Positions 46,724-55,754 of a stretch of 64,000 nucleotides of DNA are shown piece after piece. The translations under genes and the position numbers were made by a program. The notes below the pieces were generated by a model that saw only the letters and a program-made list of their open reading frames with translations, ran no database searches and was not told the origin of the DNA. Each line of letters opens with the position of its first letter. Position 1 is the stretch's first letter. Origin of the DNA: an uncultured Rhodospirillales bacterium. GTDB lineage: Bacteria > Pseudomonadota > Alphaproteobacteria > ATCC43930 > CGMCC-115725. The stretch is taken from positions 744,001 to 808,000 of the forward strand of contig CAIKMD010000002.1 in NCBI GenBank assembly GCA_903828515.1, in the 5' to 3' direction.

Positions 46724-47455
46724 ATGGCGCGTTTAACCGATAGTCCCGAGTTCCCCCTGAGCCCGCCGCGTTCGCGCCTCGGCGACCGCCTGCGCGGCTA
46801 TTTCATCGCCGGGATTCTAGTCACCGGCCCGACGATCCTCACGCTTTACCTCACCTGGATCTTCGTCAATTTCGTCGATACGTCGGTCGGGCATATCCTG
46901 CCGCGCGAATACAATCCGCAGACCTATCTGCCGTTCTATGTCCCCGGCATCGGCCTCATCGTCGCCGGCGTCGGCCTGACCCTGATCGGCGCGCTGACCG
47001 CCGGCATGCTCGGCCGCGTGCTGCTGCGCATCTCGGAACGGATCGTCACGCGCATGCCCGTGGTGCGCAGCGTTTACAGCGCGGTGAAGCAGATTTTCGA
47101 GACCGTGCTGGCGAAGAAATCAAACAGCTTTCGCGAAGTCGTGCTGGTGCAATGGCCGCGCGAGGGCATGTGGACCCTGGGGTTCGTGACCGCCGAGGTC
47201 GTCGGTGAGTTGAAGGCGATGACCAGCGAGGACACGATCGCGATCTACATGCCGACGACGCCCAATCCAACCTCGGGCTATCTCATGTTCGTGCCGCGCA
47301 AGGACGTGAAGACGCTCAACATGTCGGTCGAAGACGCGATCAAATACGTGATCTCGACGGGCATCGTCGCCCCATCGCCGTCGTCCGAGATTGTGATCGA
47401 GAGCGACGCGGGCCAGGGTTCGGCCGTCAAAGGGTCATTCGGCGCACATTTTTGA
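46724..47455 (+). CDS. DUF502 membrane protein
   Basis: 243 aa. Two transmembrane segments near the N-terminus (YFIAGILVTGPTILTLYLTW and the GIGLIVAGVGLTLIGALTAG region) are followed by a cytoplasmic domain with MPVVRSVYSAVKQIFETV and ending after MSVEDAIKYVISTG. This is the typical DUF502 layout; the function of the family is unknown. An AT-rich stretch lies just upstream. Confidence 0.9.
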   Translation: MARLTDSPEFPLSPPRSRLGDRLRGYFIAGILVTGPTILTLYLTWIFVNFVDTSVGHILPREYNPQTYLPFYVPGIGLIVAGVGLTLIGALTAGMLGRVLLRISERIVTRMPVVRSVYSAVKQIFETVLAKKSNSFREVVLVQWPREGMWTLGFVTAEVVGELKAMTSEDTIAIYMPTTPNPTSGYLMFVPRKDVKTLNMSVEDAIKYVISTGIVAPSPSSEIVIESDAGQGSAVKGSFGAHF

Positions 47456-47464
47456 GTATCGGGG

Positions 47465-48988
47465 ATGATGAGCTCACGGCAGTTCTTGTCGGGTCTGAGC
47501 GTGGGCATCTCAGTCGTGCTCCTGGCTTGCGCGCTGATCGTCTGGGAACAGGACCCCTTCGATAAATTCGATACGCGGCCCAAAACCGTTTATGGACTCA
47601 GCCGAGTTCAGGACTTTGGTGGGCTTTTGGGTTGGCAAACGAAGGCGGCGCTCACCCGACTTTATCCGCATAACGCCATCGTCGTCGGCACGAGCAAGTT
47701 GCTCGATATCGATCCGAAGGATTTGGCATTCTTCGATTACTTCAATGCGAGCGAGGCCAACGCGAACCTCGATGACATCTCGAATTATCTCGATATCGCT
47801 GCCGACGGCATGAAACTCGTCGTGCTGGGGATCGATTTTCTTCAGTTCAACGACAGCGCTAATCGAGCGCTCGATCGGAATGCCCGGGAACAAGTCAGAT
47901 TGGCTTTCGATCCGGGCGATCCCAATGCCGGGCGAAGCGATTTTTCTCGTCTGAGGGCCCCCGGTTTTCCGGCGAACATCCAGTATTTACTGAACGGTCA
48001 CGCCATACTGCAGGGTTTAGTCCAGTTGGCGCTGCGGCCAGGCGACGATTGCGCGGGGGAGATCGTTCTCTATCCGGGTGGCAATTACAACAAGATCAGC
48101 ATTCTTTCACAACAGCAGAGCGAGGAAACCGATAGCCGAGCGATCGATGAGCGCTCCTACCAAGTGCAATTGGATCACCTGCGCACCGTCAACTACGCCA
48201 ATTTCAAGTATTCGGAAAAAAGCGAAGCGGCACTCAGAATCATCAAGAAAAAGCTCGCGCAAAAAGGCATCGCAATAGTTGCTTTCCTAAACCCGATTAA
48301 CGATCGTGAATTGCCGCTTCTTCGCGATATGGGCCTTAGCCGCGATTACAACCGCTTCATAAAGGCCGTTACCGACATCTTCGGCGATGATGCCAAGATC
48401 CCATTGCAGGATTACGGCGATCCAAAATACTTCTACGATTTCGATGCGATTCATTTCCTGCCGCAAACCGGAGCGGCAGTCGTCAACCGCATGGTAGCCA
48501 GGCATTTCGGCGTGGAATTGCCTACGGGATTCGCGGTATTCGACCGCGTCAATGAATTCGAGCCAATAGCAAGCGGCGCGGAGCCGATGCACGAACCGGC
48601 CCTGGCGTTCGATCACACGATCGACACAGGATGGGTGGCGTCATCGTCGGATGCGCATCCGTGGATCGGCGCGCGACTTCCGACGACGGATGCAATCGAG
48701 AAGATCGTGCTGACCCAGACCGGCTGGCACGGTGGGCAACGAAAGGTGGTTGCCATTGAGACCAGCATGGACGGTCGGGAATGGCAAACCATGACGCCAC
48801 AACCCGTCTGCGTTCCAAGCCCGCGCAACACGCTTTATGTCGACCACGATATTTCGGCGGAATATTGGAGGGTCGCGGCTCAGGACGGGGGCGGGACACC
48901 TTGGCGTGTCGATGAGCTTGCGCTTTACACGCGGCGTGCGCACACGAAAACACTCGAAGATTTTGGCGCGCGTCCGCCGACGCATTAA
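47465..48988 (+). CDS. SGNH-like exported protein with C-terminal discoidin-like domain
   Basis: 507 aa. An N-terminal signal-anchor (SVVLLACALIVW) is followed by a domain with block GTSKLL (putative nucleophile Ser77) and DAIHF (Asp327 and His330), the Ser and Asp-x-x-His arrangement of SGNH acyl-handling proteins such as DltD and AlgJ/AlgX. Residues about 378-490 resemble an F5/8 type C (discoidin) carbohydrate-binding module (HPWIGARLP, IEKIVLTQTGW, IETSMDGREWQTM). It lies 3 bp before an MBOAT gene. GC is lower than average in parts (near 50 percent). Domain calls are by eye. Confidence 0.75.
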   Translation: MMSSRQFLSGLSVGISVVLLACALIVWEQDPFDKFDTRPKTVYGLSRVQDFGGLLGWQTKAALTRLYPHNAIVVGTSKLLDIDPKDLAFFDYFNASEANANLDDISNYLDIAADGMKLVVLGIDFLQFNDSANRALDRNAREQVRLAFDPGDPNAGRSDFSRLRAPGFPANIQYLLNGHAILQGLVQLALRPGDDCAGEIVLYPGGNYNKISILSQQQSEETDSRAIDERSYQVQLDHLRTVNYANFKYSEKSEAALRIIKKKLAQKGIAIVAFLNPINDRELPLLRDMGLSRDYNRFIKAVTDIFGDDAKIPLQDYGDPKYFYDFDAIHFLPQTGAAVVNRMVARHFGVELPTGFAVFDRVNEFEPIASGAEPMHEPALAFDHTIDTGWVASSSDAHPWIGARLPTTDAIEKIVLTQTGWHGGQRKVVAIETSMDGREWQTMTPQPVCVPSPRNTLYVDHDISAEYWRVAAQDGGGTPWRVDELALYTRRAHTKTLEDFGARPPTH

Positions 48989-48991
48989 GCG

Positions 48992-50560
48992 ATGCTCTTC
49001 AACTCATACATATTCATCGTCGTCTTCCTGCCGCTGACGCTGGCGGGATTTTTCCTCGCGGGCCGTTTCAGCCATTCCGCAGCCACCACGTGGCTGCTGG
49101 TCATGTCGATCGTGTTTTACGGCTGGACCGGGTTCGCGCTGGTGCCGCTTCTCATCGGTTCGGCGCTGTTCAACTTCAGTGTCGGCGCTTTCATTCAGAC
49201 GAAGAAGGCTAAAGCACAACCAGTCGCCAAGGTCGCGATGATCTTCGGTGTTGGTGCGAACCTGGTGTTGCTCGGCTACTTCAAATATGCCGATTTTCTG
49301 ATCGACAGCGTCAACGCGATCTTTCACGGCAATGTTCGGGCGCTGCATATCGTGCTGCCGCTCGGCATTTCCTTCTTCACCTTTACCCAGATCGCCTATC
49401 TGGTGGATTGCTATAAAAAAGATATACGCGAATACAACCTCATCCATTACCTGCTGTTCGTCAGCTATTTCCCGCATCTAATCGCCGGACCGATCGTTCA
49501 TCACGCCGAGCTGATGCCGCAATTCGCCCGCAAGGCGATCGACCGGATCGACGCGACGAAAATTACTTTGGGTCTTACTGTCTTTCTGATCGGTCTGTTC
49601 AAGAAGACCGTCCTCGCTGACGGGGTCTCCGTCTATGTCGCGCCCGTGTTCGATCCGGCCTTAACCGGCCCGGTGAGCTTCAGCGCCGGGTGGCTGGGCG
49701 CGCTGGCCTACAGCCTGCAAATCTATTTCGATTTCTCCGGCTATACCGACATGGCGATCGGCATATCGGCGATGTTCGGCATTCTGCTTCCGGTCAATTT
49801 CCGGTCGCCGTACAAGGCCGCCAACATCATGGATTTCTGGCGGCGCTGGCACATCACCCTATCCCGATTCCTGCGCGATTACCTCTACATACCACTCGGC
49901 GGCAATCGTGCCGGCAAGGCGCGGCGCTACGCCAATCTGATGATCACGATGGTTTTGGGCGGACTCTGGCACGGCGCGAGCTGGACCTTCGTCGCGTGGG
50001 GTGGGCTGCACGGCCTCTATCTGGTGATCAATCACGGATGGCGATACTGGCGGCATTGGGACGGGGGCAGCGAACGCAAAGGCCTCATTACTCGTGTCGG
50101 CTGTGTCGTACTCACCTACACCGCCGTCGTCTTCGCCTGGGTTCTCTTCCGGGCGGACAGTCTAAGCGCCGCGGGCGAGATCATGCGCGGCATGCTCGGC
50201 TATCATCGATGGCTCAAGCTGATCGTCAACATGCACTTCCTGGAGCATCTGGGTAGTTTGGGGAACGCGCTACACGATTGGATTCTGGCCAGCAGCTCGC
50301 TCGACGTGCGGGATGCTTGGCCCCTGGTGCCCTGGCTCTGGATCGCGATCCTGACGACGATCGTCTGGGCCCTGCCCAACACGATGGAGCTTTTGCGCAA
50401 CCATGACGTGGCCTTGCCGGGACCGTTTCACGAACGGGCGCAGAAATATTTTGTGGCTTGGAGCTTCACCTGGCCGTGGTTGGCCTTCGACATCGTGCTC
50501 GCGTCGGTTTGTATCCTGAATATCTCGAACGTCTCGCCCTTCCTCTATTACCGGTTCTGA
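48992..50560 (+). CDS. MBOAT family O-acyltransferase (AlgI-like)
   Basis: 522 aa, about 11 hydrophobic segments. The AlgI/DltB features are present: FDFSGYTDMAIGISAMFGI, FNFRSPYKA-like NFRSPYKAANIMDFWRRWHITLSRFLRDYLYIPLGGN (split here as NFRSPYKA then WRRWHITLS) and the catalytic histidine region LGGLWHGASW. Such proteins move acyl groups across the membrane for transfer to exported polysaccharide by a periplasmic SGNH partner. That partner is plausibly the gene immediately upstream. Confidence 0.93.
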   Translation: MLFNSYIFIVVFLPLTLAGFFLAGRFSHSAATTWLLVMSIVFYGWTGFALVPLLIGSALFNFSVGAFIQTKKAKAQPVAKVAMIFGVGANLVLLGYFKYADFLIDSVNAIFHGNVRALHIVLPLGISFFTFTQIAYLVDCYKKDIREYNLIHYLLFVSYFPHLIAGPIVHHAELMPQFARKAIDRIDATKITLGLTVFLIGLFKKTVLADGVSVYVAPVFDPALTGPVSFSAGWLGALAYSLQIYFDFSGYTDMAIGISAMFGILLPVNFRSPYKAANIMDFWRRWHITLSRFLRDYLYIPLGGNRAGKARRYANLMITMVLGGLWHGASWTFVAWGGLHGLYLVINHGWRYWRHWDGGSERKGLITRVGCVVLTYTAVVFAWVLFRADSLSAAGEIMRGMLGYHRWLKLIVNMHFLEHLGSLGNALHDWILASSSLDVRDAWPLVPWLWIAILTTIVWALPNTMELLRNHDVALPGPFHERAQKYFVAWSFTWPWLAFDIVLASVCILNISNVSPFLYYRF

Positions 50561-50577
50561 GGGCGTTGCGGACTGGG

Positions 50578-51588
50578 CTATTTCGCCGGCATCAGCTTGG
50601 CATAGCGCTTGTCGACGAATTGTTCGGGCTTCAGATCGGCCTTCATCAAATTCTGCGATTTGTACCACGCGATCTGATGCGCGAGGTCGTCCAGCACGAC
50701 GCGGCTTTCGCTGTCGAGATAGGGCGTCGCGCGGTCGATCATCGGTGCGGGAATACTGGTGAACTTCGACAACAGCTCGAGCATCGCGGGCGCGTCGGGC
50801 CCGTCCTGGCGCTTGTTGTCGGCGGTGGCGAAGGCCGCGTGGTAGTCATGCGCGCCCTGGCGATAGGCGACGAGGAAGCGCCTGACCATCTCGCCGCGCT
50901 CGTCGGCTGCCTTGGTCGAGGTGAAGGCGACCGCGCCCATCCAGCCCGGCGCGAGATCGCTGATCCAGCCGAGGTTCTTGATCGTGCCGCGATCGAGCAG
51001 CGCCAAGGCCGGCGTCGCCGGCAGGACCGCCATGTCGATCTGGCCGCCGGCCAGCGCGGTGATGACGTTCGGGATCGATTGTAGCGGCCTGATGGTCAGC
51101 GTGCTCATCGCGAATTTGTTCTTTTCGGCGATCAGCCCGACACTGTATTGCAGGCTGGTCCCGACCTGGGTCATGCCGAGAGAATGGCCAGGCAGCGTCG
51201 ACGCGGTCAGCCCGGCATCGAACGCCTTGTTCGAGCCCAACAGCACGAGATTATAAAAACCTTGCCGCTCGATGGACGCGGATGCGATCACCTGGATGCG
51301 ACCCTGACTCGCCAGCGTATAGAACGCCGCGCCGAGACCGGAGACGCCGAAATCGACGTCACCCGAGGCGAGCGCCACCACCATCGGCTCGGCGCTGTCG
51401 AAATAGACCATCTGCGCGTCGAGGCCCTGTTTGGCGAAATAGCCGCGCTCGATCGCGATCGGCACCGGCGCGTAGGACAGGAGCTTGGTGATCGCGATCT
51501 TGATCGGTTCGGCGCGCGTCGGCGAAACGACGCCCAGCGCTAACGCGAGAACGGTGCCGAGGAGAACGGAGCACATGCGGCGTTTCAT
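50578..51588 (-). CDS. Periplasmic solute-binding protein, tandem paralogue 3
   Basis: 336 aa. The signal peptide ends near PTRA (residue 26). The mature part has the SsuA/NMT1 pattern of this tandem family: IAITKLLSYAPVPIAIERGYF, MVYFDSAEPMVVALASGDVDFG, FYTLASQGRI and TQVGTSLQYS. Its start overlaps the preceding paralogue by 4 bp, and its stop faces the MBOAT gene across 17 bp. No permease or ATPase is nearby. Confidence 0.86.
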   Translation of the reverse strand: MKRRMCSVLLGTVLALALGVVSPTRAEPIKIAITKLLSYAPVPIAIERGYFAKQGLDAQMVYFDSAEPMVVALASGDVDFGVSGLGAAFYTLASQGRIQVIASASIERQGFYNLVLLGSNKAFDAGLTASTLPGHSLGMTQVGTSLQYSVGLIAEKNKFAMSTLTIRPLQSIPNVITALAGGQIDMAVLPATPALALLDRGTIKNLGWISDLAPGWMGAVAFTSTKAADERGEMVRRFLVAYRQGAHDYHAAFATADNKRQDGPDAPAMLELLSKFTSIPAPMIDRATPYLDSESRVVLDDLAHQIAWYKSQNLMKADLKPEQFVDKRYAKLMPAK

Positions 51589-52595
51589 TTCCCCGCAACC
51601 TTGAGCAGCGCGTAGCGGCTGTCGATCAGGTTGGACGTATCGGCATCGCCCTTCATCAGGTTCTGCGATTTGTACCAGGCGATCTGGTTGGCGACGCCGG
51701 CCGCGTCGATCCGGCCGTCGGCGTCGACATAGGGAATCGCGCGGTCGATCTCGTCGGCCGACACACCGCTGAAATCCGACATCAGCTTGAGCATCGCCGG
51801 CGCGGTCGGCTGATCCTTGCGCACGCCGTCGGGCGTCACGAACGCGTCGTGGAAATCCTTGATGCCTTTGCGATAGGCGATCATGAATTTCTTGACCATG
51901 TCGCCGCGCTCGTTGGCGGCCTTGGTCGAGACGAAGGCGGCGCTGCCGGTGAGGTTCGAGGCGACATCGGCCGACCAGGCGAGCAGCTTGATCTCGCCAT
52001 TCTTGATCGGTCCGAGAATGGGCGCGCCGGGCAGGACCGCGGCATCGACCGAGCCGCCGCTCAGGGCCGAGATCACGTTGCTGTTGGATTGGAGCGGCTT
52101 CACGGTCACGTCGCTCATGCTGAAGCCGTCTTTGATCGCGAGCGCGCCGATCGCATAATGCAGGCTGGTGCCGACCTGAGTGATCGCAATGCTGTGGCCC
52201 TTCAGATCGTGGACCGATTTCAGCCCGGCGTCATAAGCCTTGTTCGAGGCGACGAAAGCGAGGTTGTAGAAACCCGGCGCGTCGCCGCCCGACGATGCGA
52301 CGAGCCGTAACTGGCCCTGACTTGCCAACGTGTAGAAGCCCGCCGACATGCCGGCGACGCCGAACGACGCATCGCCCGAGGCGACGGCGACGGCGATCGG
52401 CTGCGCGCTGTCGAAATAGACCATTTCGACGTCGAGGCCTTCGGCCTTGAAGTAACCGTGTTCGAGAGCGACCGGGACCGCCGGATAGCCGATCAGTTTC
52501 GAGATCGCGACCTTGACCGTCTCGGCGCGTGCGGGCGCGGTCAGAGTCAGTGCGAGCGCAGCGGCAAGCATGCTCCGCGACGTGATTCCAGGCAT
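51585..52595 (-). CDS. Periplasmic solute-binding protein, tandem paralogue 2
   Basis: 336 aa, clearly homologous along its length to its two neighbours. The signal peptide ends near APARA. Shared segments include VPVALEHGYFKAEGLDVEMV, FDSAQPIAVAVASGDASFG and a C-terminal NQIAWYKSQNLMKGD. It differs from the others in the domain-2 core (ALAIKDGFSMSDV), suggesting ligand divergence. Stop and start overlap the next gene by 4 bp. Confidence 0.86.
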   Translation of the reverse strand: MPGITSRSMLAAALALTLTAPARAETVKVAISKLIGYPAVPVALEHGYFKAEGLDVEMVYFDSAQPIAVAVASGDASFGVAGMSAGFYTLASQGQLRLVASSGGDAPGFYNLAFVASNKAYDAGLKSVHDLKGHSIAITQVGTSLHYAIGALAIKDGFSMSDVTVKPLQSNSNVISALSGGSVDAAVLPGAPILGPIKNGEIKLLAWSADVASNLTGSAAFVSTKAANERGDMVKKFMIAYRKGIKDFHDAFVTPDGVRKDQPTAPAMLKLMSDFSGVSADEIDRAIPYVDADGRIDAAGVANQIAWYKSQNLMKGDADTSNLIDSRYALLKVAGK

Positions 52596-52614
52596 CGTCG
52601 TCCTCCCCGTTTTA

Positions 52615-53619
52615 TTATTTTCCCGCGTGAAGCGGGATCGCGTAGCGGCTGTCGATCAACTGGTCGGCCTTGACCTCGCCCTTCATGAGGCCCTGGCTGG
52701 CGTACCAGGTAATCTGACGGCCGATATCGGTGCTGTCGAGCCGCCCTTGCGCATCGAGATAGGGTGTCGCGCGGTCGAGATCTTCGGTCGAGACGCCGGT
52801 GAAATTCGACAGGAGGGTGAGCATGGCGGGCGCGGTAGGTCCGTTCTGGCGCTTCTCGCCGGGCCCGGTGAAGGCGTCGTGATAATCCTGAGTACCGTGG
52901 CGATAGGCGAGGAGGAAGCGTTTCACCAGGTCGCTGCGATCATTCGCCGTCTTGGTCGAGGTGAAGGCGGCGCTGCCGGTCCAGCCCGGCGCCAGATCGC
53001 CGACCCAGCCGAGCACCTTGATCGTGCCCTTTTGAATGAGCGGCAGCGCGGGGGTGGCGGGCAGGATGCCGACATCGATGGTGCCGCCGGTCAAGGCCGA
53101 GATCACGTTGCTGTTCGATTGCAGCGGCTTCATGTTGAGCGACTTGAAATCGAAATTGTATTTATCGGCGACGAGGCCGGCGCTGTAGTGGAGGCTGGTG
53201 CCGACCTGGGTCACGCCGATCGAATGGCCGGGCAGGTTTTTGGCTTCCTTCAATCCGCCTTCGAAGGCCTTGATCGATTCAAGAAAGACCAGATTGTAGA
53301 AACCCGGCTGCTCGCCTGACGAGCCGGCGAGGAGACGCAACTGGCCCTGGCCGGCCAGCGTGTAGAACCCTGCGCTCAGGCCCGAGATGCCGAAATCGAT
53401 ATCGCCCGAGGTGACGGCGACCGCGATCGGTTGCGCGCTGTCGAAGAACACCATCTCGGCATCGATGCCCTGGGCCTTGAAATAACCGCGCTCGATCGCG
53501 ATGGGCGTCGCCGGATAAGAGGCGAGCTTCGACAGCCCGACCTTGATCGTCTCGGCTTGCGCCGGCCCCATGAGTGCCAAGGCGACGACGCCGGCAAGTG
53601 CAACAACACCCGATTTCAT
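52615..53619 (-). CDS. Periplasmic solute-binding protein, tandem paralogue 1
   Basis: 334 aa from the ATG at 53619, giving a signal peptide ending near PAQA. It shares the GYFKAQGIDAEMVFFDSAQP and SQG/GQGQLRLLAG segments of the family, plus TQVGTSLHYS. It is the first of three paralogues and lies 23 bp downstream of recG on the same strand. The three proteins look like gene-duplication products; the ligand is unknown. Confidence 0.86.
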   Translation of the reverse strand: MKSGVVALAGVVALALMGPAQAETIKVGLSKLASYPATPIAIERGYFKAQGIDAEMVFFDSAQPIAVAVTSGDIDFGISGLSAGFYTLAGQGQLRLLAGSSGEQPGFYNLVFLESIKAFEGGLKEAKNLPGHSIGVTQVGTSLHYSAGLVADKYNFDFKSLNMKPLQSNSNVISALTGGTIDVGILPATPALPLIQKGTIKVLGWVGDLAPGWTGSAAFTSTKTANDRSDLVKRFLLAYRHGTQDYHDAFTGPGEKRQNGPTAPAMLTLLSNFTGVSTEDLDRATPYLDAQGRLDSTDIGRQITWYASQGLMKGEVKADQLIDSRYAIPLHAGK

Positions 53620-53642
53620 CGATCTTTCCTCCGGAACGGAAC

Positions 53643-55724
53643 TCAACCCGATCTGATGTAGCGCACGGCGTGGTCGCGGCCAAACAGATAAAGCAGCGTG
53701 CGCAGCGCCTCGCCGCGCGGGCTGGCGAGCGTCGGATCGCGGGTCAGGATCAGCTTGGTGTCTTCGCGCGCCGTCGCCAGAAGATCGCTGTGGACCGCGA
53801 GATCGGCGAGGCGCAATTCGGGCATGCCGCTCTGGCGCGTGCCGAGCACTTCGCCCGCGCCGCGCAGGCGCAAATCTTCTTCGGCGATGCGGAACCCGTC
53901 GTCACTGTCGCGCAATATCTTCAAACGCGCTGTGGCGGTCGCGCTGAGCGGGGCGGTATAGACCAACAGGCAGGTCGAGGCGGCGTCGCTGCGGCCGATG
54001 CGCCCACGCAGCTGATGCAACTGAGCAAGGCCGAAGCGTTCGGCATGTTCGACCACCATGATCGTGGCGGCGGGTACGTCGACACCAACCTCGACCACCG
54101 TGGTCGCGACCAGAAGGTCGATCGCGCCATTGGCGAAGGCGGCCATCGCAACGTCGCGCTCGGCGCCTTTCATCTTGCCGTGGACGAGACCGACGCGGGC
54201 GCCGAAAATTTTCTTCAACGCCTCGAAACGCTCGGTCGCGGCGGCAAGGTCGCTGAGTTCCGATTCATCGACCAGCGGGCAGATCCAGTAGATCTTGGTG
54301 CCGCTGTCGAGCGCGCGTTTGACCGCCTGGATGACATCGGGCAGACGGTCGGCGGGCAGGGTGCGCGTCGTAATCGGCTTGCGGCCCGCCGGCTTCTCGG
54401 TCAGGTGCGAGGAATCGAGATCGCCATAGGCCGTGAGCATCAGGGTGCGCGGGATCGGCGTCGCGGTCATGACGAGAATATCGACACCGTCGCCTTTCTC
54501 GGCGAGGGCCATGCGCTGTTCGACGCCGAAGCGGTGTTGCTCGTCGATCACGGCAAGCGCCAGATCCTTGAACACGACATCGTCGGAAAAGAGCGCGTGG
54601 GTCCCGACCGCGATGCCGATCTGGCCTGCGGCGAGGCGTTCGAGGATGGCGGCGCGCGGCTTGCCCTTCTCGCGTCCGGTGAGCAGCGCGATCTCGACGC
54701 CCGAGCCTTGGGCAAGCTTGGTCAGCGTCGCGTAATGCTGGCGCGCGAGAATTTCGGTCGGCGCCATCAGCGCGGCCTGCGCGCCGGCCTCGACCGCGTC
54801 GAGCATCGCGGCGAGGCCGACCACGGTCTTGCCGCTGCCGACATCGCCCTGCAGCAGACGCATCATGCGCGAGGGCTGCGCCATGTCGTGTGCGATCTCG
54901 TCGATCGACCGGCGCTGCGACGGGGTGAGGCTGAAGGGGAGACCCGCGAAGACCTTGGCGCGCAGCGTGCCGGGCGCGGTGACGGATCGACCCGCGACGC
55001 GTTTGACGTGTTCGCGCATCAGGCCAAGCGCCAACTGGTTGGCCAGCAGTTCGTCATAGGCGAGGCGCATGCGCGGCTTGGTCGTCGGCTCGAAGTCTTC
55101 GGCGCGCTCGGGCGTGTGCGCGGCTTCGAGGCTGGCGCGCCACGACGTCCAGCCTTCGCGCTGTTGGTAAGCGGGGTCGAGCCATTCCGGCAGGTCGCGC
55201 ACGCGGGTCAGCGCGCTTTCGACCGCCTTGCCCATGATCCGCAGGCTCAACCCGGCGGTCAGGCCATAGACCGGCTCGACCGGCTTCATCTTCGCCGCGT
55301 CCTCGGGCGAGAAGATATGGTCGGGATGGGTGATCTGGACGACGTTGTTGTAGTGCTCGATCTTGCCGCTGATGACGCGCGTCGCGCCGACCGGCAGGAG
55401 CTTTTCGAGGTAGTCGCCCTTCACATGGAAGAACACGAGGAACAGGGTGCCGGTCTCGTCGCGGCATTTGACCCGGTAGGGCTGGCGCGGGTTGTTCGGA
55501 ATTTGGTGCGCCTCGATCGTGACCGTCATGGTCGCGATCACGCCGTCCGGGGCATCGGCGATTTTGGGCGCAAAGCTGCGGTCGATCAGCCCGGCCGGCA
55601 AATGCCACAACAGGTCGACGACCAGCGGCAGGCCCAGTGTCTCGAACAATTTGGCAAGCCGCGGCCCCACGCCCTTCAAGGACGTGACCGGCGCGAAGAG
55701 CGGGTTTAGGATATCGGGACGCAA
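53643..55724 (-). CDS. recG: ATP-dependent DNA helicase RecG
   Basis: 693 aa. It reverses stalled forks and moves Holliday junctions. An N-terminal wedge (OB-fold) region is followed by Walker A QGDVGSGKTVV, the DEAD-box-like DEQHRFGVEQR, and helicase motifs TATPIPRTL and QLRGRIGRSD. Length matches alphaproteobacterial RecG. It is divergent from the MetE-like gene, 30 bp away. Confidence 0.97.
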   Translation of the reverse strand: MRPDILNPLFAPVTSLKGVGPRLAKLFETLGLPLVVDLLWHLPAGLIDRSFAPKIADAPDGVIATMTVTIEAHQIPNNPRQPYRVKCRDETGTLFLVFFHVKGDYLEKLLPVGATRVISGKIEHYNNVVQITHPDHIFSPEDAAKMKPVEPVYGLTAGLSLRIMGKAVESALTRVRDLPEWLDPAYQQREGWTSWRASLEAAHTPERAEDFEPTTKPRMRLAYDELLANQLALGLMREHVKRVAGRSVTAPGTLRAKVFAGLPFSLTPSQRRSIDEIAHDMAQPSRMMRLLQGDVGSGKTVVGLAAMLDAVEAGAQAALMAPTEILARQHYATLTKLAQGSGVEIALLTGREKGKPRAAILERLAAGQIGIAVGTHALFSDDVVFKDLALAVIDEQHRFGVEQRMALAEKGDGVDILVMTATPIPRTLMLTAYGDLDSSHLTEKPAGRKPITTRTLPADRLPDVIQAVKRALDSGTKIYWICPLVDESELSDLAAATERFEALKKIFGARVGLVHGKMKGAERDVAMAAFANGAIDLLVATTVVEVGVDVPAATIMVVEHAERFGLAQLHQLRGRIGRSDAASTCLLVYTAPLSATATARLKILRDSDDGFRIAEEDLRLRGAGEVLGTRQSGMPELRLADLAVHSDLLATAREDTKLILTRDPTLASPRGEALRTLLYLFGRDHAVRYIRSG

Positions 55725-55754
55725 GGTCCCCTTCTAACAAGAGGAAGCGAGCCC

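Noticed and set aside
46709-46733. Exact GGAAC-N16-CGTT match to the alphaproteobacterial EcfG general-stress promoter
   Set aside because: It overlaps the ATG of the DUF502 gene, so the transcript would start inside the coding region. With nine fixed bases, two spacings and two strands, about one match is expected by chance in 64 kb.
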